64,000 bases of DNA from Enchytraeus crypticus (GCA_905160935.1 CAJHZI010000423.1:2772001-2836000); one strand, 5' to 3'. Shown: positions 25,701-36,544, numbered from the stretch's first letter. The notes: generated from the sequence alone by a model not told the origin. Numbers and translations: made by a program.

Positions 25701-28700
25701 AGCGTAGAAAGGCAGGCATATCTTCAATAAATCAAAATTCAGAGCAAAATGAGATTAATAAAGCTGAAATCACTACCAAAGAATGTCAAGCAAACGAACG
25801 ACTGCAGAGGTTTAGCAATGATCTGGTTTATGAGGCAGTAGACTATTCATCACTGGAAGAAAACTCATCTAATGATGCTACAGAAAAACTTACAAATGCT
25901 GCGAAAGACGGTGCTATAGAAAATGTTGAGCATAGAAACTCGTCTCCTTCAGCTAAAGAAGAAAATGTAGATGGCAGTACAAGTTCAGAGAGCGAGATAG
26001 AAGAGGGAGAATTGATTAGTTCATCAGATGATGATTGCGAAAAAGATGATGATTGTAGTCAATCTTATGAACGTCAGTATAGGAGAGCAGAGCAAGATAT
26101 TCCTTTGACAGGTAATCTAGCTGGTGCGATTTACTCATGTACATGTATACTCTAATATAATCTGCATTTGATTGACATGGTTCTGTTGACATTGCCTTCT
26201 GATAAAGAATCCGACCCTTAATTATAACTTTAACTAAATGCTCATTTTAATCATAATTTCTTATGTCTATTATTAATGACAGTACTCTTGAATTAGGCTA
26301 ATTCGCGATTTTATGGCAAGTTGTTGGATTGGTCATTTTAAAATAAATTAAATTTACAAAATATTTTAAAATGATATTTCAAATACTATGGTGAAAAATT
26401 CTAAGTTACAAAGTGATTTTGGTAACTGCGTTTTTTAAGTTAATTACTGTCTTCCCTGCCAATCTACATGTTGTTTACATTCAGAGCTCATCCAGGGACC
26501 TCCTTCTATTTACATGTGTTTTGTTTACATTCAGAGCTCATCCAAGGTCCTCCTTGTATTTTCATGTGTTTTGTTTACATCCAGACCTCATCCAGGGACC
26601 TCCTTGTATTTACATGTGTTTTGTTTACATTCAGAGCTCATCCAGGGACCTCTTTGTATTTACATGTGTTGTGTTTACTTTCAGAGCTCATCCAGGGACC
26701 TCCTTGTATTCGTGTGATAGTTAAATCCTCGGATTGTCTAGATGTTGGTAAGCTCTATGTCATAACCTGCACGGGCGCCACTATTGGTCGTCAGGCAGAT
26801 CTCAATCACGCTCTGGTTGTTCCTGCGATGGAAGTCAGCAAGGTAGGAATCGTAGACTTGTTTGAAAATCCTTTTTTACATTGATAGTTAAAAGTGTTTG
26901 CTAACTTTTGTTATATTTCTTATTACATCTTTGCTTTGTTTTACTAATTTACTGCTGTAGCACTTTTCACAATGTCACTGAGACGTTTAACTTAATCCAA
27001 ATCATTTGTATCTCTGAGGCTCATTATCTGTATTAGGTTTCACTTAATCCAGTTATAACGGCACCAAAGCATCAAGCTCTTCTGACGGTGTCTTTCATAC
27101 CTACGAGCCCTATCTATTCCGCCATTGCTTCTTTTTAATATTATATATTGCGGGAATATTGGATCTCTGTCTAACTCGTTAGTTTTACATCTATCTCTAA
27201 CTCATTATATATTTAATGTTAATATCTTTATTGTTTGTGTTTCTTTTATTAGTAAGGAATATCTAAGTGATAGAAAAATGTGCTATAGTAGATTTATGCA
27301 ATATGCAATTCTTTTTCTTTTTCTCTTGTTTCAGCTATGTATCATGCAATGTGTTTTGGACTTATGTATGAAATGAATGAGTGATGATGATGATGAATGT
27401 ATCTTTTTAATGTTATATGTCATATGAGATGATATGTGCACTATATGTCTGTTTCATGAAGTTCTTAATTGTATTATCACAGATGCACTGCGAGATACAG
27501 TATGATGAAGAGTTACAGCGGTATGTTGTGAAAGACTACGCAAGTCAGGCGGGAACATTTGTTAATGGTAAACGATTGTCTAAGGTAAGTTAATTTCTGC
27601 TCATATATACTGAATCATATATAGTTTGTAAATGGGGTTTATATTTGAAATTCATTCTACTGTATTAATAACATTTTGCTCGTTTTTATAAAACTAATAA
27701 ACATTATAACTAGATTAAATGATTTTCAGTATACTGTAGAATTATTTCAATTTATCTTACATGTTTGAGTATTGGATGTGTTTACCATGTTCTAAAATTT
27801 GTTTTTCTCTGTTTGTCATTGTGGTTTTTAATGGTAAAATATTGTTATAATATAACTTTGAGTATTTAGTGTGAAATCTTATTGAACTAGTTTTAGAAAG
27901 CATACTTTAACATGTTTTGTGAAACCAGATGATATATGGAGTATCATAATATGTTTGTGTGAAAATGTATAGAAATTGAATAAAATTGTATGATTCATTG
28001 CTTTTGTTTGCATTTCTTTGTGGGTATATAGTTATATTTACATGTAATGCAGAACTTGAGTCTGTTGACTTTTGTTGATGCTATGTTTTAATTGTATTAA
28101 TAGATAGTATATGTTTTAGTAATATTAGTAGATACTGTGTGTGGTTTTGATATTATATGAATCTTTATATGTTGTTATTTTGTGTTTATTGTAACTTGCA
28201 ACCCGCAAGACGTGGTTGCAAGTTACAATAAACACAAAATAACAACAGTGTATTACAACAAATACAACTGCATTGAAAATAAAATAAAAATACAAATATA
28301 AGGTATAGATTCTAATTGTCTACTTAATGGCTAGCAAGTCCTTTCCTATTATTTCTACTTATATTTCTTAAAATAAAATTTTGACTTTGACAAGCCTTGA
28401 TGTTTTATGTATCTCTCTTTGATACTTTGCACTCCAAACATGCATAATATAATATTTTCTTTTTCCCTTATCTTAAATATCTTACATATTGATCTACTAA
28501 GAGTAAAGTTCAGGTAGATATATTAGTCTATTCTATTTGTTTTAGTGATATTAGTAGATGTCATATGTAATTTATATTTTAGTAGATGCTTTGTGTTTTA
28601 ATGATTAGTATTTAATATATGTTTTAATGTTAACCCAGGCTAAAGCGGTCAGTGTATATAAGACCTTGTATCACATGGATGTTCTAAGGATTGGCAGCAG

Positions 28701-29432
28701 CACAGAACTCGAGCTTCACATTCATCCGCGTTGTAACACGTGTGACGGTTGTGAGCCAGGCGTCATTGCTTCAACATTCTCTGCAGCAAAGTCGCCGGAT
28801 GTGAAAAACTGTGATATACCAGGTAACATGCTGTATGTGATATCACAGGTAACATGTTGTATGTGATATCACAGGTAACTGTACATATTGTATGTGATGT
28901 CACAGGTAACTGTACATGTTGTATGTAATATCACAGGTAACTGTACATGTTGTATGTGATGTCACAGGTAACTGTGCATGTTGTATGTGATGTCACAGGT
29001 AACTGTGCATGTTGTATGTGATGTCACAGGTAACTGTGCATGTTGTATGTGATGTCACTGGTAACTGTGTATGTTGTATGTGATATCCCTTGTAATTGTG
29101 CGTATTGTATGTGATGTGATAATCAATGTTTTACAGTAGAGTGAAAGATTTTAAGTTATTGTAATGTTGTTTTTGCAATGGCAATCAAACCATTTTACAA
29201 CGGGATTAAATTTTCTGCAGAAACTTCTCGTTAATTTTCTAAAGAATGGCTTTTACTAAATATAACTTGGCATATTGTTATAGAAACTACTTGCGTGATT
29301 AATTCATTATTTAATTAGTAGCTTTTTGGAAACTACTTCTTAAATTTTCTAACGAGAGGCATTTACTAATAAATAACTTATTGCTCTCACTTTTATAAAT
29401 TACTTATTGCTCTATATATGTGTATATATATA

Positions 29433-29520
<88 letters not shown>

Positions 29521-32500
29521 TATATGTATATAATATATACATTTATATATTGTATAATTAATATATATTTTAACTATATATACTATATATAGTTAAAATA
29601 TACATTAAGGCCAGTTGCTTGTGCCCTTCATAACATGCTCACATTGATGTGTATATTGGACTTAATAAATATTAACAACTACTTACATGCTATACTCATC
29701 TGTGATATTTTTGATCACACTGTGATAGTGAGCAGAATTGATAAAGAAAAAGAAAGAAGACGACAATTAAAGTCAATCAAGAAGAAGTACGGCTTAAAGG
29801 TAGCTGCATATTTTGATACGATATTCTATAGATGAAGTGCGTTCCAGTGCTTGAAATGGAAACTGTTTAACATTTGCAATAATTAACATGTTTGTGATGG
29901 CATATGATGGAGTTGAAGTGTTTACATGCTCAATAAAATGAATTAACTACCATTCAATTTAGCCCTTTCAAACTCTCACATTTTGACCTCTCACATCTGT
30001 ACTGCCGACTAATTACCCGCCTCTTGTTTGTCTATTTGTTAGTGAAACTGTAGGTTCTGTTATGGGAATAATATTTTTATTTAATTCATCCGTCAACTTA
30101 AAATATACTGCAATTAGTTCAGGATATATCAGAATTAAGAACTTCAATTTTTGTGGGACATTAAATAGCTATTTGCTTGAGCCCAGTTTCAATTGTGTTT
30201 CTTCTGAGAAAGATAAGTAATGGATACAAATCTACTAGGAGCCATCTCCTAGTAGATTTGATATAATAAAATATATAAAAAATATATAAAATAAAATATT
30301 TTTTGTGGTCTCTGTTACCCAAATTGTGTGATTTATTTGGCTACGGTTATGCGATATGGTGCTACGAATAGAAACTTCTGATACTGCTATTACATAATTT
30401 GTGTGATTCGGATTATCATTTATTTCACACTTTCACATATAGGATATGAAAGCAGTATTATGCTAGAGATCTATGTATTACAACTATTGACCCTTAGCAA
30501 GATCCTTCTAGTAAATTCTGCTCTCTGACAATTTTAAATCTCTCAGATTTTGACATTTAAGCTATGTTATGTATGATAGTTATTTGGTATTGTATTGCTA
30601 TTTATTATGTGCATTTCATCTAATATTGCTTGTTTTATCGTAAATAGCAGTACTGTTATAAAGTATAAAGATGCATTAGCATGAAACACTTCATTAAACA
30701 TTAAACATTACAGACTTTGGTCAACTCATAGGCTGTTCGAGAAATGCTCTAAATAGAGTCTAAAGTGTAATGCAAGTATTGTATGCTTTCACTCAGGACA
30801 TGGGCTATGAGAACAGTGCTGTTCACACTGACAGTGGGCAGAGAGACCGAGCTGCTGAGAGGAGGGTGGAGCAAGGGTCAACCAATGATCACCTGAGAGA
30901 CGAACTCCCTGCCTCCGTCCATCGGTATGCTCTACCAATCTAGGAACCAGTCTATCATTGCTAGCAGAATGGTCTTAGAAAATATATCATTGCTAGCAGA
31001 ATGGTCTTAGAAAATAAAAGAGCTGTAGCAAAGATAGAAGAATAGTCATAGTACACAACAGATCTGTAGCAATGATTGCAGAATAGTCATAGTAAACAAC
31101 AGGGCTGTAGCAATGCTAGTAGAATAGTCGCAGTAATAAACAACAAGGGCTGTAGCAATGCTACCAGAATAGTCGTAGTAAACAAGAGAGCTGTAGCAAT
31201 GCTACGAGAATAGTCGTAGTAAACAACAGAGCTGTAGCAGTGCTAGCAGAATAGTCATAGTAAACAAGAGGGCTATAGCAATGCTAGTAGAATAGTCGTA
31301 GTAAACAAGAGAGCTGTAGCAATGCTAGTAGAATAGTCGCAGTAATAAACAACAAGGGCTGTAGCAATGCTACCAGAATAGTCGTAGTAAACAAGAGGGC
31401 TATAGCAATGCTAGCAGAATAGTCGTAGTAAACAAGAGAGCTGTAGCAATGCTAGTAGAATAGTCGCAGTAATAAACAACAAGGGCTGTAGCAATGCTAC
31501 CAGAATAGTCGTAGTAAACAAGAGGGCTATAGCAATGCTAGCAGAATAGTCGTAGTAAGCAAGAGGGCTGTAGCAATGCTAGCAGAATAGTCGTAGTAAA
31601 CAACAGGGCTGTAGCAATGCTAGCAGAATGTGATAGTGATAGTAAATAGAGTAGCAGAAATTTTATTTATAATTAATGTATCTGTCTTAATGAAGGGCAT
31701 TCGGTTGGTGAACGCCTAGGCTCCAGAAATTACTATAAAATTTTCTTATCCCGATCCTAGTTAAACTGCAATTCAAAGAAAGGTGATGATAATGATGAAT
31801 ATAGCTGTCTTTATATTCTCTGCAGCGATACGGTCAAATACTAAGTCACTTTCGACAATCTTAGTCGAATCGCTTGTCTAACTAAACTTGGCTGAGAACG
31901 GCAGAAGATTTTGAAGGAAACTTACAATTCTTTTGTGCTTAATAATCTATTAAATGTGTTACCTAGTTTAAAATGATATAATTAATTCATCATCATCATC
32001 TTCACCTGTATCCCTATTTAACTAAGGTCTGGATTAGAAAATTGAGTAGCAATTTCTAGAGCCTAGGCGCTCACCAACCGAATGCCCTCTTTGACTTTGG
32101 TTTACATCTTAATGCTATAATAATAATATTATTAATTATAATTTATAATCAATTGATCAGTAATTATAATTACTCAATAAATCTAATATTTTAAACTGGT
32201 AATTATAATTACTCAATAAATCTAACATAGTAGTAGTATTATTAATTATAATTTAGAATTAATCGATCAGTAATTATAATTACTCCGTAAATCTAATATT
32301 TTCTACGTTATTTTGCTAATAAGCTTAATATAATATAAGTTTGTGTAACATGAATTTTTGTTGCAGTGCCATAGACTCAGAAAACAAGGGTCACAAGCTG
32401 CTGGCTAAGCTTGGCTGGAAGGAAGGAGATGCTCTGGGAAAATCACAGGCTGGCATCACAGAACCTGTAAGCAATCCCTCTTCCTGCGATTATTATTATT

Positions 32501-33550
32501 AACAGCTCTTTAAAAGAATTAAGCATTAGTTTTAATTGTAGTTAAGAAGAGTAGTTAACAAATTTCTTCATAAATGAATTAAGTTACTTGTTAATTGCTA
32601 AATAAATAAATAATGATTTATTAATTGCTAGTTAATCGCTAAATATATGAATTAAGGTTTATTAATTACTAGTTAATTGCTAAATATATGAATTAAGATT
32701 TGCGCTACCATCACAATGTTGATGAATAACTTAAGATATCATCCCTAGATTGCGTCTCTTTGGATGCGAATACACGCATCATGCATTTTAAAATTGCTGT
32801 ATTTTTATATTATAGTATGGGTAGGTAATGTGCTGCGCAATGTAATAGTTTAGCTTCGTTAAAGCCAAAGCCAGATTTAACGGCTGTTTGCTCTCTAGAG
32901 AGCATGTCACTGACGGAGCGAACACTGAATTTGATCCCTACACTTACTGATCTACATCGAACATCTTCCCGGCATTCCGCACACAAACTCAGCTTCTTGT
33001 TAGTGTAACAGTGATGTAAACATGATGCCAATTTATAAAATTTACTTCTAGATGATTTTATTCACAAATTTAAACGAATGGAAAAGTCTCATGATATGAA
33101 TGATATGATGTAGGACAGTGAGGATTTTAGACAGTCTATTCGTATCCCGTCCTTAGTTAAACTGGGATTCAAGGGAAGATGATGATGATGATGATGATAA
33201 TGATGATGACTTCTAGATGATTTTATTGCATTTATTTACTTATTTTTCCATTAATTATTATATTATTATTATTTAATTATTATTAAATCATTCAATTGAA
33301 AGATTAAATTCATACAGTTATGATGTTATATAATTTAAAATCGATGTTTTAGGTCATGGCCAGCATTCGTTTGAATCCTGCAGCAGGTCTGGGTTCAGCG
33401 ACTGACTGCGCCGTATCATCAGATGACTTAGAGCAAGCTGAGAGGAAGAAGCGTTGGATCAAAGCACGACGAAGATACGAACAGTGTGCTAATAATACCA
33501 ATGATCCTGCTGTGATTAACGGTTGTACAGAGGAAAGACCAATGGGTTGA
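22791..33550 (+). CDS. AGGF1: angiogenic factor with G-patch and FHA domains (AGGF1), 12 coding exons
   Basis: Exons: 22791-23091, 23533-23600, 24110-24241, 24656-24865, 25694-26111, 26685-26842, 27483-27584, 28639-28822, 29729-29799, 30797-30924, 32367-32466, 33353-33550. They sum to 2070 nt (689 aa; human ~714) and all phases agree. Domain order: N-terminal coiled coil (res ~8-66); tyrosine-rich OCRE repeats (QLYYDALSGYYYDA, SLYYDPQSGAYY); acidic EEGELISSSDDD; FHA domain (~380-475) with TIGR and VSKMHCEI; the AGGF1 motif TCDGCEPG; a basic helix (KERRRQLKSIKKKYGLK); G-patch (GHKLLAKLGWKEGDALGK); and a basic C-terminus. The family is known as a nuclear and secreted protein: an angiogenic factor in vertebrates, with splicing/chromatin links suggested by OCRE and G-patch. 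The start is the ATG one base after a possible acceptor (GCCGCAG); an in-frame ATG at 22743 is the alternative. A candidate AATAAA lies at 33976. Confidence 0.92.
26471..26720 (+). repeat. 5 x 50-bp tandem array of the AGGF1 exon 6 splice acceptor
   Basis: Units start at 26471, 26521, 26571, 26621 and 26671, an exact 50-bp period. Each carries TTTACATTCAG followed by AGCTCATCCAGGGACCTCCT, the intron end plus the first exon 6 codons. The last unit is the authentic junction: its acceptor reads TTTACTTTCAG and the exon begins at 26685. Four upstream decoy acceptors therefore exist. Confidence 0.95.
28171..28246. repeat. perfect 33-bp inverted repeat in AGGF1 intron 7
   Basis: The left arm 28171-28203 (GTTGTTATTTTGTGTTTATT...) is exactly complementary to the right arm 28214-28246, with a 10-nt loop CGCAAGACGT. 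It lies between exons 7 and 8, so the pre-mRNA would fold into a long perfect stem. Confidence 0.95.
28810..29118 (+). repeat. ~31-bp tandem array of the AGGF1 exon 8 splice donor
   Basis: Starting at the real exon 8 end (TGTGATATACCAG then GTAACATG, donor at 28823), a unit of the form TTGTATGTGATGTCACAG plus GTAACTGTACATG is repeated about ten times. Eight units keep AG|GTAAC, a strong donor consensus. The last two are degraded (CTGGTAAC, CTTGTAAT). Confidence 0.95.
29440..29520. repeat. (AT)n microsatellite in AGGF1 intron 8
   Basis: Pure AT run of about 80 bases flanked by TATATGTATA variants and a short inverted repeat (AACTATATATACTATATATA) on the 3' side. Confidence 0.9.
30227..30260. 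repeat. perfect 15-bp inverted repeat, 4-nt loop
   Basis: CAAATCTACTAGGAG at 30227-30241 is exactly complementary to 30246-30260, with loop CCAT. It lies within AGGF1 intron 9. Confidence 0.9.
30945..31640 (+). repeat. 41-bp minisatellite with higher-order structure in AGGF1 intron 10
   Basis: Units of the type GCTGTAGCAATGCTAGCAGA plus ATAGTCGTAGTAAACAAGAG repeat about 16 times. Longer variant units containing CGCAGTAATAAACAACAAGG recur near 31.12, 31.33 and 31.46 kb, indicating duplicated blocks of several units. Confidence 0.9.
31690..31800 (+). repeat. SINE-like family A fragment (middle and tail), in AGGF1 intron 10
   Basis: It carries GAAGGGCATTCGGTTGGTGA and GCCTAGGCTCCAGAAATTAC, jumps to the tail TTATCCCGATCCTAGTTAAA, and ends GGTGATGATAATGATGAAT. 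Head and the stretch before the tail are missing. Confidence 0.8.
31985..32110 (-). repeat. SINE-like family A fragment, reverse, in AGGF1 intron 10
   Basis: Reads TCATCATCATCTTCACCTG, ATTTAACTAAGGTCTGGA, AATTTCTAGAGCCTAGGCGC, ACCAACCGAATGCCCTC on the + strand: tail then middle of family A, reversed. It faces the copy at 31.69 kb. Confidence 0.8.
32111..32705. repeat. AT-rich duplications flanking AGGF1 exon 11
   Basis: A ~110-bp AT-rich unit (ATTAATTATAATTTATAATC, CAGTAATTATAATTACTC) occurs twice before exon 11. A ~55-bp unit (TTGCTAAATATATGAATTAA) is duplicated after it, at 32.59-32.70 kb. Exon 11 itself (32367-32466) is not duplicated. Confidence 0.75.
32878..32985 (-). repeat. diverged SINE-like family C copy, reverse, in AGGF1 intron 11
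   Basis: On the minus strand GATCAGTAAGTGTAGGGATC is followed by AAATTCAGTGTTCGCTCCGT and CAGTGACATGC. This is the B-box to CGTCACTGACAT portion of family C with many differences. Confidence 0.45.
33058..33212 (+). repeat. SINE-like family A tail with (GAT)n, in AGGF1 intron 11
   Basis: ACGAATGGAAAAGTCTCATG, GTAGGACAGTGAGGATTTTA, CTATTCGTATCCCGTCC, TTAAACTGGGATTCAAGGGA and a GATGATGATGATG run: the LINE-derived tail of family A. Head and middle are absent. Confidence 0.8.
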
Positions 33551-34024
33551 GATAGGCTGAGATCAGAATTCACTAGTGTTCATCATTAATATGTTTATCA
33601 TTCAATCAATAATAAGATATTAGCATCTGGTTCCTCGCCATAAGGCAATATCAGGGACGTCTCTTACAGACTCTACACAAACAGACGCCAAAGCACCACA
33701 CGATGACGACTGAGTACACAGAGGCCAAAAGAGAAAACGAGATTAAAACAGTGCAAGAATAGAATTATAGAATGTGTTTATAGAATTATCGAAAGAAGAC
33801 TGTTTCGAGTGCTCTACCGCTTCTACTAGTTTACTAAGTTTTATTTTACTAATTTTTAATGCTATTTACTGAATTTAAGCAATCCAATTTAAAATTTGCA
33901 CTGACAACTTTTGCAATTCTTGGAAATATTGATAATTTTGATGAGATAGGAAATTACCACTGGACTGGTGTTGCAAATAAAGTTATGTTAATGGAAAGAT
34001 TCAGTGTCGAAATTCTTCAGAAAC

Positions 34025-34027
<3 letters not shown>

Positions 34028-34094
<67 letters not shown>
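34028..34094. repeat. (TA)n microsatellite
   Basis: Pure TA run downstream of the AGGF1 stop codon. Confidence 0.9.
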
Positions 34095-34097
<3 letters not shown>

Positions 34098-34334
34098 CCT
34101 TTATATATGGCTGTAAATTTTCTCTAGGCAAAAGATTGTCTCGTAGCAAAGATAGTTTCCTAATAATCTATTTAGAAATTTAGATAAATACTAGGAGGGA
34201 TTCTCACGCTGAAAACCTTTATTAAACTGAGGAATCATATTCATCTAGAGTTCAATACAAATGTACTACAAGGTGACATTTAGCCTTTTCCTGGGGGTCA
34301 TTGCAAGAACAACAAAGGTGACAACTTATCATAG

Positions 34335-34625
34335 GTCACTGGATTTCAGTGTTGTGTTCGGGACGCTAAAGACTAGACCAACCGTAAACTGCACATGTCG
34401 TAAGAGGCGGCAGAGCAAGAACTGAGGATGGCAACGGGAAATCCCCTCAGAAGCCATATTATTCCCAAGCTATACGCTACATTAAGGTGTAGCTATAGCG
34501 TAGCCATTTGTGAAGGGATTAAAAACTCGTTAATCGATGGTGTGCTTCTTATGGAGCGTGAAAAGCAGCATGTGCGTTGGACCTTGGACCTGCCACTTCG
34601 CAGAGCACTAGAGAGCGAGAAAACT
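34335..34625 (+). repeat. SINE-like element, family B (full organisation)
   Basis: Head (GTGTTCGGGACGCTAAAGAC, TAGACCAACCGTAAACTGCA, CATGTCGTAAGAGGCG), B middle (AATCCCCTCAGAAGCC, CCCAAGCTATACGCTACATT, GTGAAGGGATTAAAAACTCG), CTTATGGAGCGTGAAAAGCA, and tail CTTGGACCTGCCACTTCGCA with AGAGCACTAGAGAGCGAG. It is one of the best B copies in the window. Confidence 0.85.
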
Positions 34626-34914
34626 GGTACAGGTATTCAAACCTGAGCTTAGTGATGTCTACTCTCCTCTCATGTCCAAATCGCCAATGAGCAGGGTATG
34701 AACAAAGCAAGCGCTCAAACAGCTCAGTTCGTTTTCCCACACATTCGAGAACCGCAAAGTTTTTATTCAATTACATTATTGGTTAATGATTGGGATGATT
34801 TTATGACTGGTTAGGTTATGTTGATTTGTTAAGTCTTATCTCTTTTTAATTAGTACTCTATACCCAATTCTTTTCTACATTTAAAGCTTTACAAAACAAA
34901 TTGTTGTTTAAAGA

Positions 34915-35500
34915 TAAAGATTGGATATAAGATATTGTTATAAGATAAGGATAGTGAAAACCTTGGTCTGGACCACGCTATTGTATGGATGTGAAATATT
35001 GAGCGTAAGGAAGGAAGATATTAGGAAACTGGAGGCATTGGAAATGTGGATTTGGAGAAGAATGGAAAGGATCAGCTGGACTCTAAAGGTTACAAATGAA
35101 CAAGTCCTGGAGAGAGTTAGTACAGATAATACAGAGAGTTAGTACAGTTGATAAATGTATTAAGAAATAGGAAGAAGCGTTGTATAGGACACATTCTAAT
35201 AAATAGGAAGAAGAGTTGGATAGGACACATTCTAATAAATAGGAAGAAGAGTTGGATAGGACACATTCTAATAAATAGGAAGAAGAGTTGGATAGGACAC
35301 ATTCTAAGGGGGAAAGTCTACAAAAAGGTCGTAGAAGGAAGAATGGAAGTTAATAGAGGCAGAGGCAGGCCGAGATTAGGTATGTTAGGTGATTTAAAGA
35401 TCCACTCATATGTGGACATGAAAAGGAAAGCTGAAGACAAAAAACAGTGGAGGCGTTATTTACAACGGACCTGCCAGTAGGCAGTGCAACTAAGAGAGAG
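34915..35500 (+). mobile_element. LINE 3' end, family L-B (best copy)
   Basis: ORF2 C-terminus: TLLYGCEILSVRKEDIRKLE, EMWIWRRMERISW, VTNEQVLERV, then RKKSWIGHILRGKVYKKVV, GRGRPRLGMLGDLK and WRRYLQRTCQ at a stop codon. A frame change separates the two parts near 35.13 kb. This arrangement is typical of ORF2 ends in several invertebrate non-LTR clades, and I cannot name the clade. After the stop come CAGTAGGCAGTGCAACTAAG and a GAGAGA tail. The reverse transcriptase and endonuclease are missing. Confidence 0.8.
35163..35305 (+). repeat. 36-bp in-frame tandem repeat inside LINE L-B ORF
   Basis: Four units of AATAGGAAGAAGAGTTGGAT-type sequence encode INRKKSWIGHIL repeated in frame. The other L-B copies (4.1 and 61.8 kb) have a single unit, so the expansion belongs to this copy. 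Confidence 0.9.
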
Positions 35501-35786
35501 AGCGATTGTTGTTTGTACATTTAGCCTTCAGTGATATTGTTATTACATGTAGGTGCAGTGAAGAAAAAAATTTTGGTTACGCCCTTTTTCACAATTGTAA
35601 TTATTTACTTGTATACGTAGATTGTAGTGGAGAACGAGTAATACTAGTAATTAACTGGTTTATTCTTTCTGTTGTCTCGCATATCGTATAATTGTAAGTT
35701 ACCTTAGTCCATATAAATATTATAAAGTGGATGGATGATAAACAAATGCGCTGATATAATTCTTGTGAAACTCTTTGTTGGCTCAG

Positions 35787-36544
35787 TATAATTATGATAT
35801 AGTTATGATATAATTATGATATAATTATGATATAGTTATGATATAGTTATGATATAGTTATGATATAGTTATGATATAGTTATGATATAGTTATGATATA
35901 GTTATGATATAGTTATGATATAGTTATGATATAGTTATGATATAGTTATGATATAGTTATGATATAGTTATGATATAGTTATGCTATAGTTATGATATAG
36001 TTATGATATAGTTATGATATAGTTATGATATAGTTATGATATAGTTATGATATAGTTATGATATAGTTATGATATAATTATGATATAATTATGATATAAT
36101 TATGATATAATTATGATATAATTATGATATAATTATGATATAATTATGATATAATCATGATATAATTATGATATAATTATGATATAATTATGATATAATT
36201 ATGATATAATTATGATATAATTATGATATAATTATGATATAATTATGATATAATCATGATATAATTATGATATAATTATGATATAATTATGATATAATTA
36301 TGATATAATTATGATATAATTATGATATAATTATGATATAATTATGATATAATTATGATATAATTATGATATAATTATGATATAATTATGATATAATTAT
36401 GATATAATTATGATATAATTATGATATAATTATGATATAATTATGATATAATTATGATATAATTATGATATAATTATGATATAATTATGATATAATTATG
36501 ATATAATTATGATATAATTATGATATAATTATGATATAATTATG
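35787..36544. repeat. 11-bp satellite (TATGATATARTT)
   Basis: About 69 tandem units with an 11-bp period. The 5' third is mostly the TATGATATAGT variant, the 3' two thirds the TATGATATAAT variant, with rare CATGATATAAT units. It is unusually homogeneous for its length. Confidence 0.95.

Noticed and set aside
26413-26884. Long open frames in three phases through the 50-bp array
   Set aside because: They arise because the repeat lacks stops in any frame. Only the part from 26685 to 26842 is supported as AGGF1 coding sequence.
35787-36544. CRISPR-like array
   Set aside because: Continuous head-to-tail 11-bp repeats without unique spacers; the same holds for the arrays at 31.0, 40.2 and 62.4 kb.
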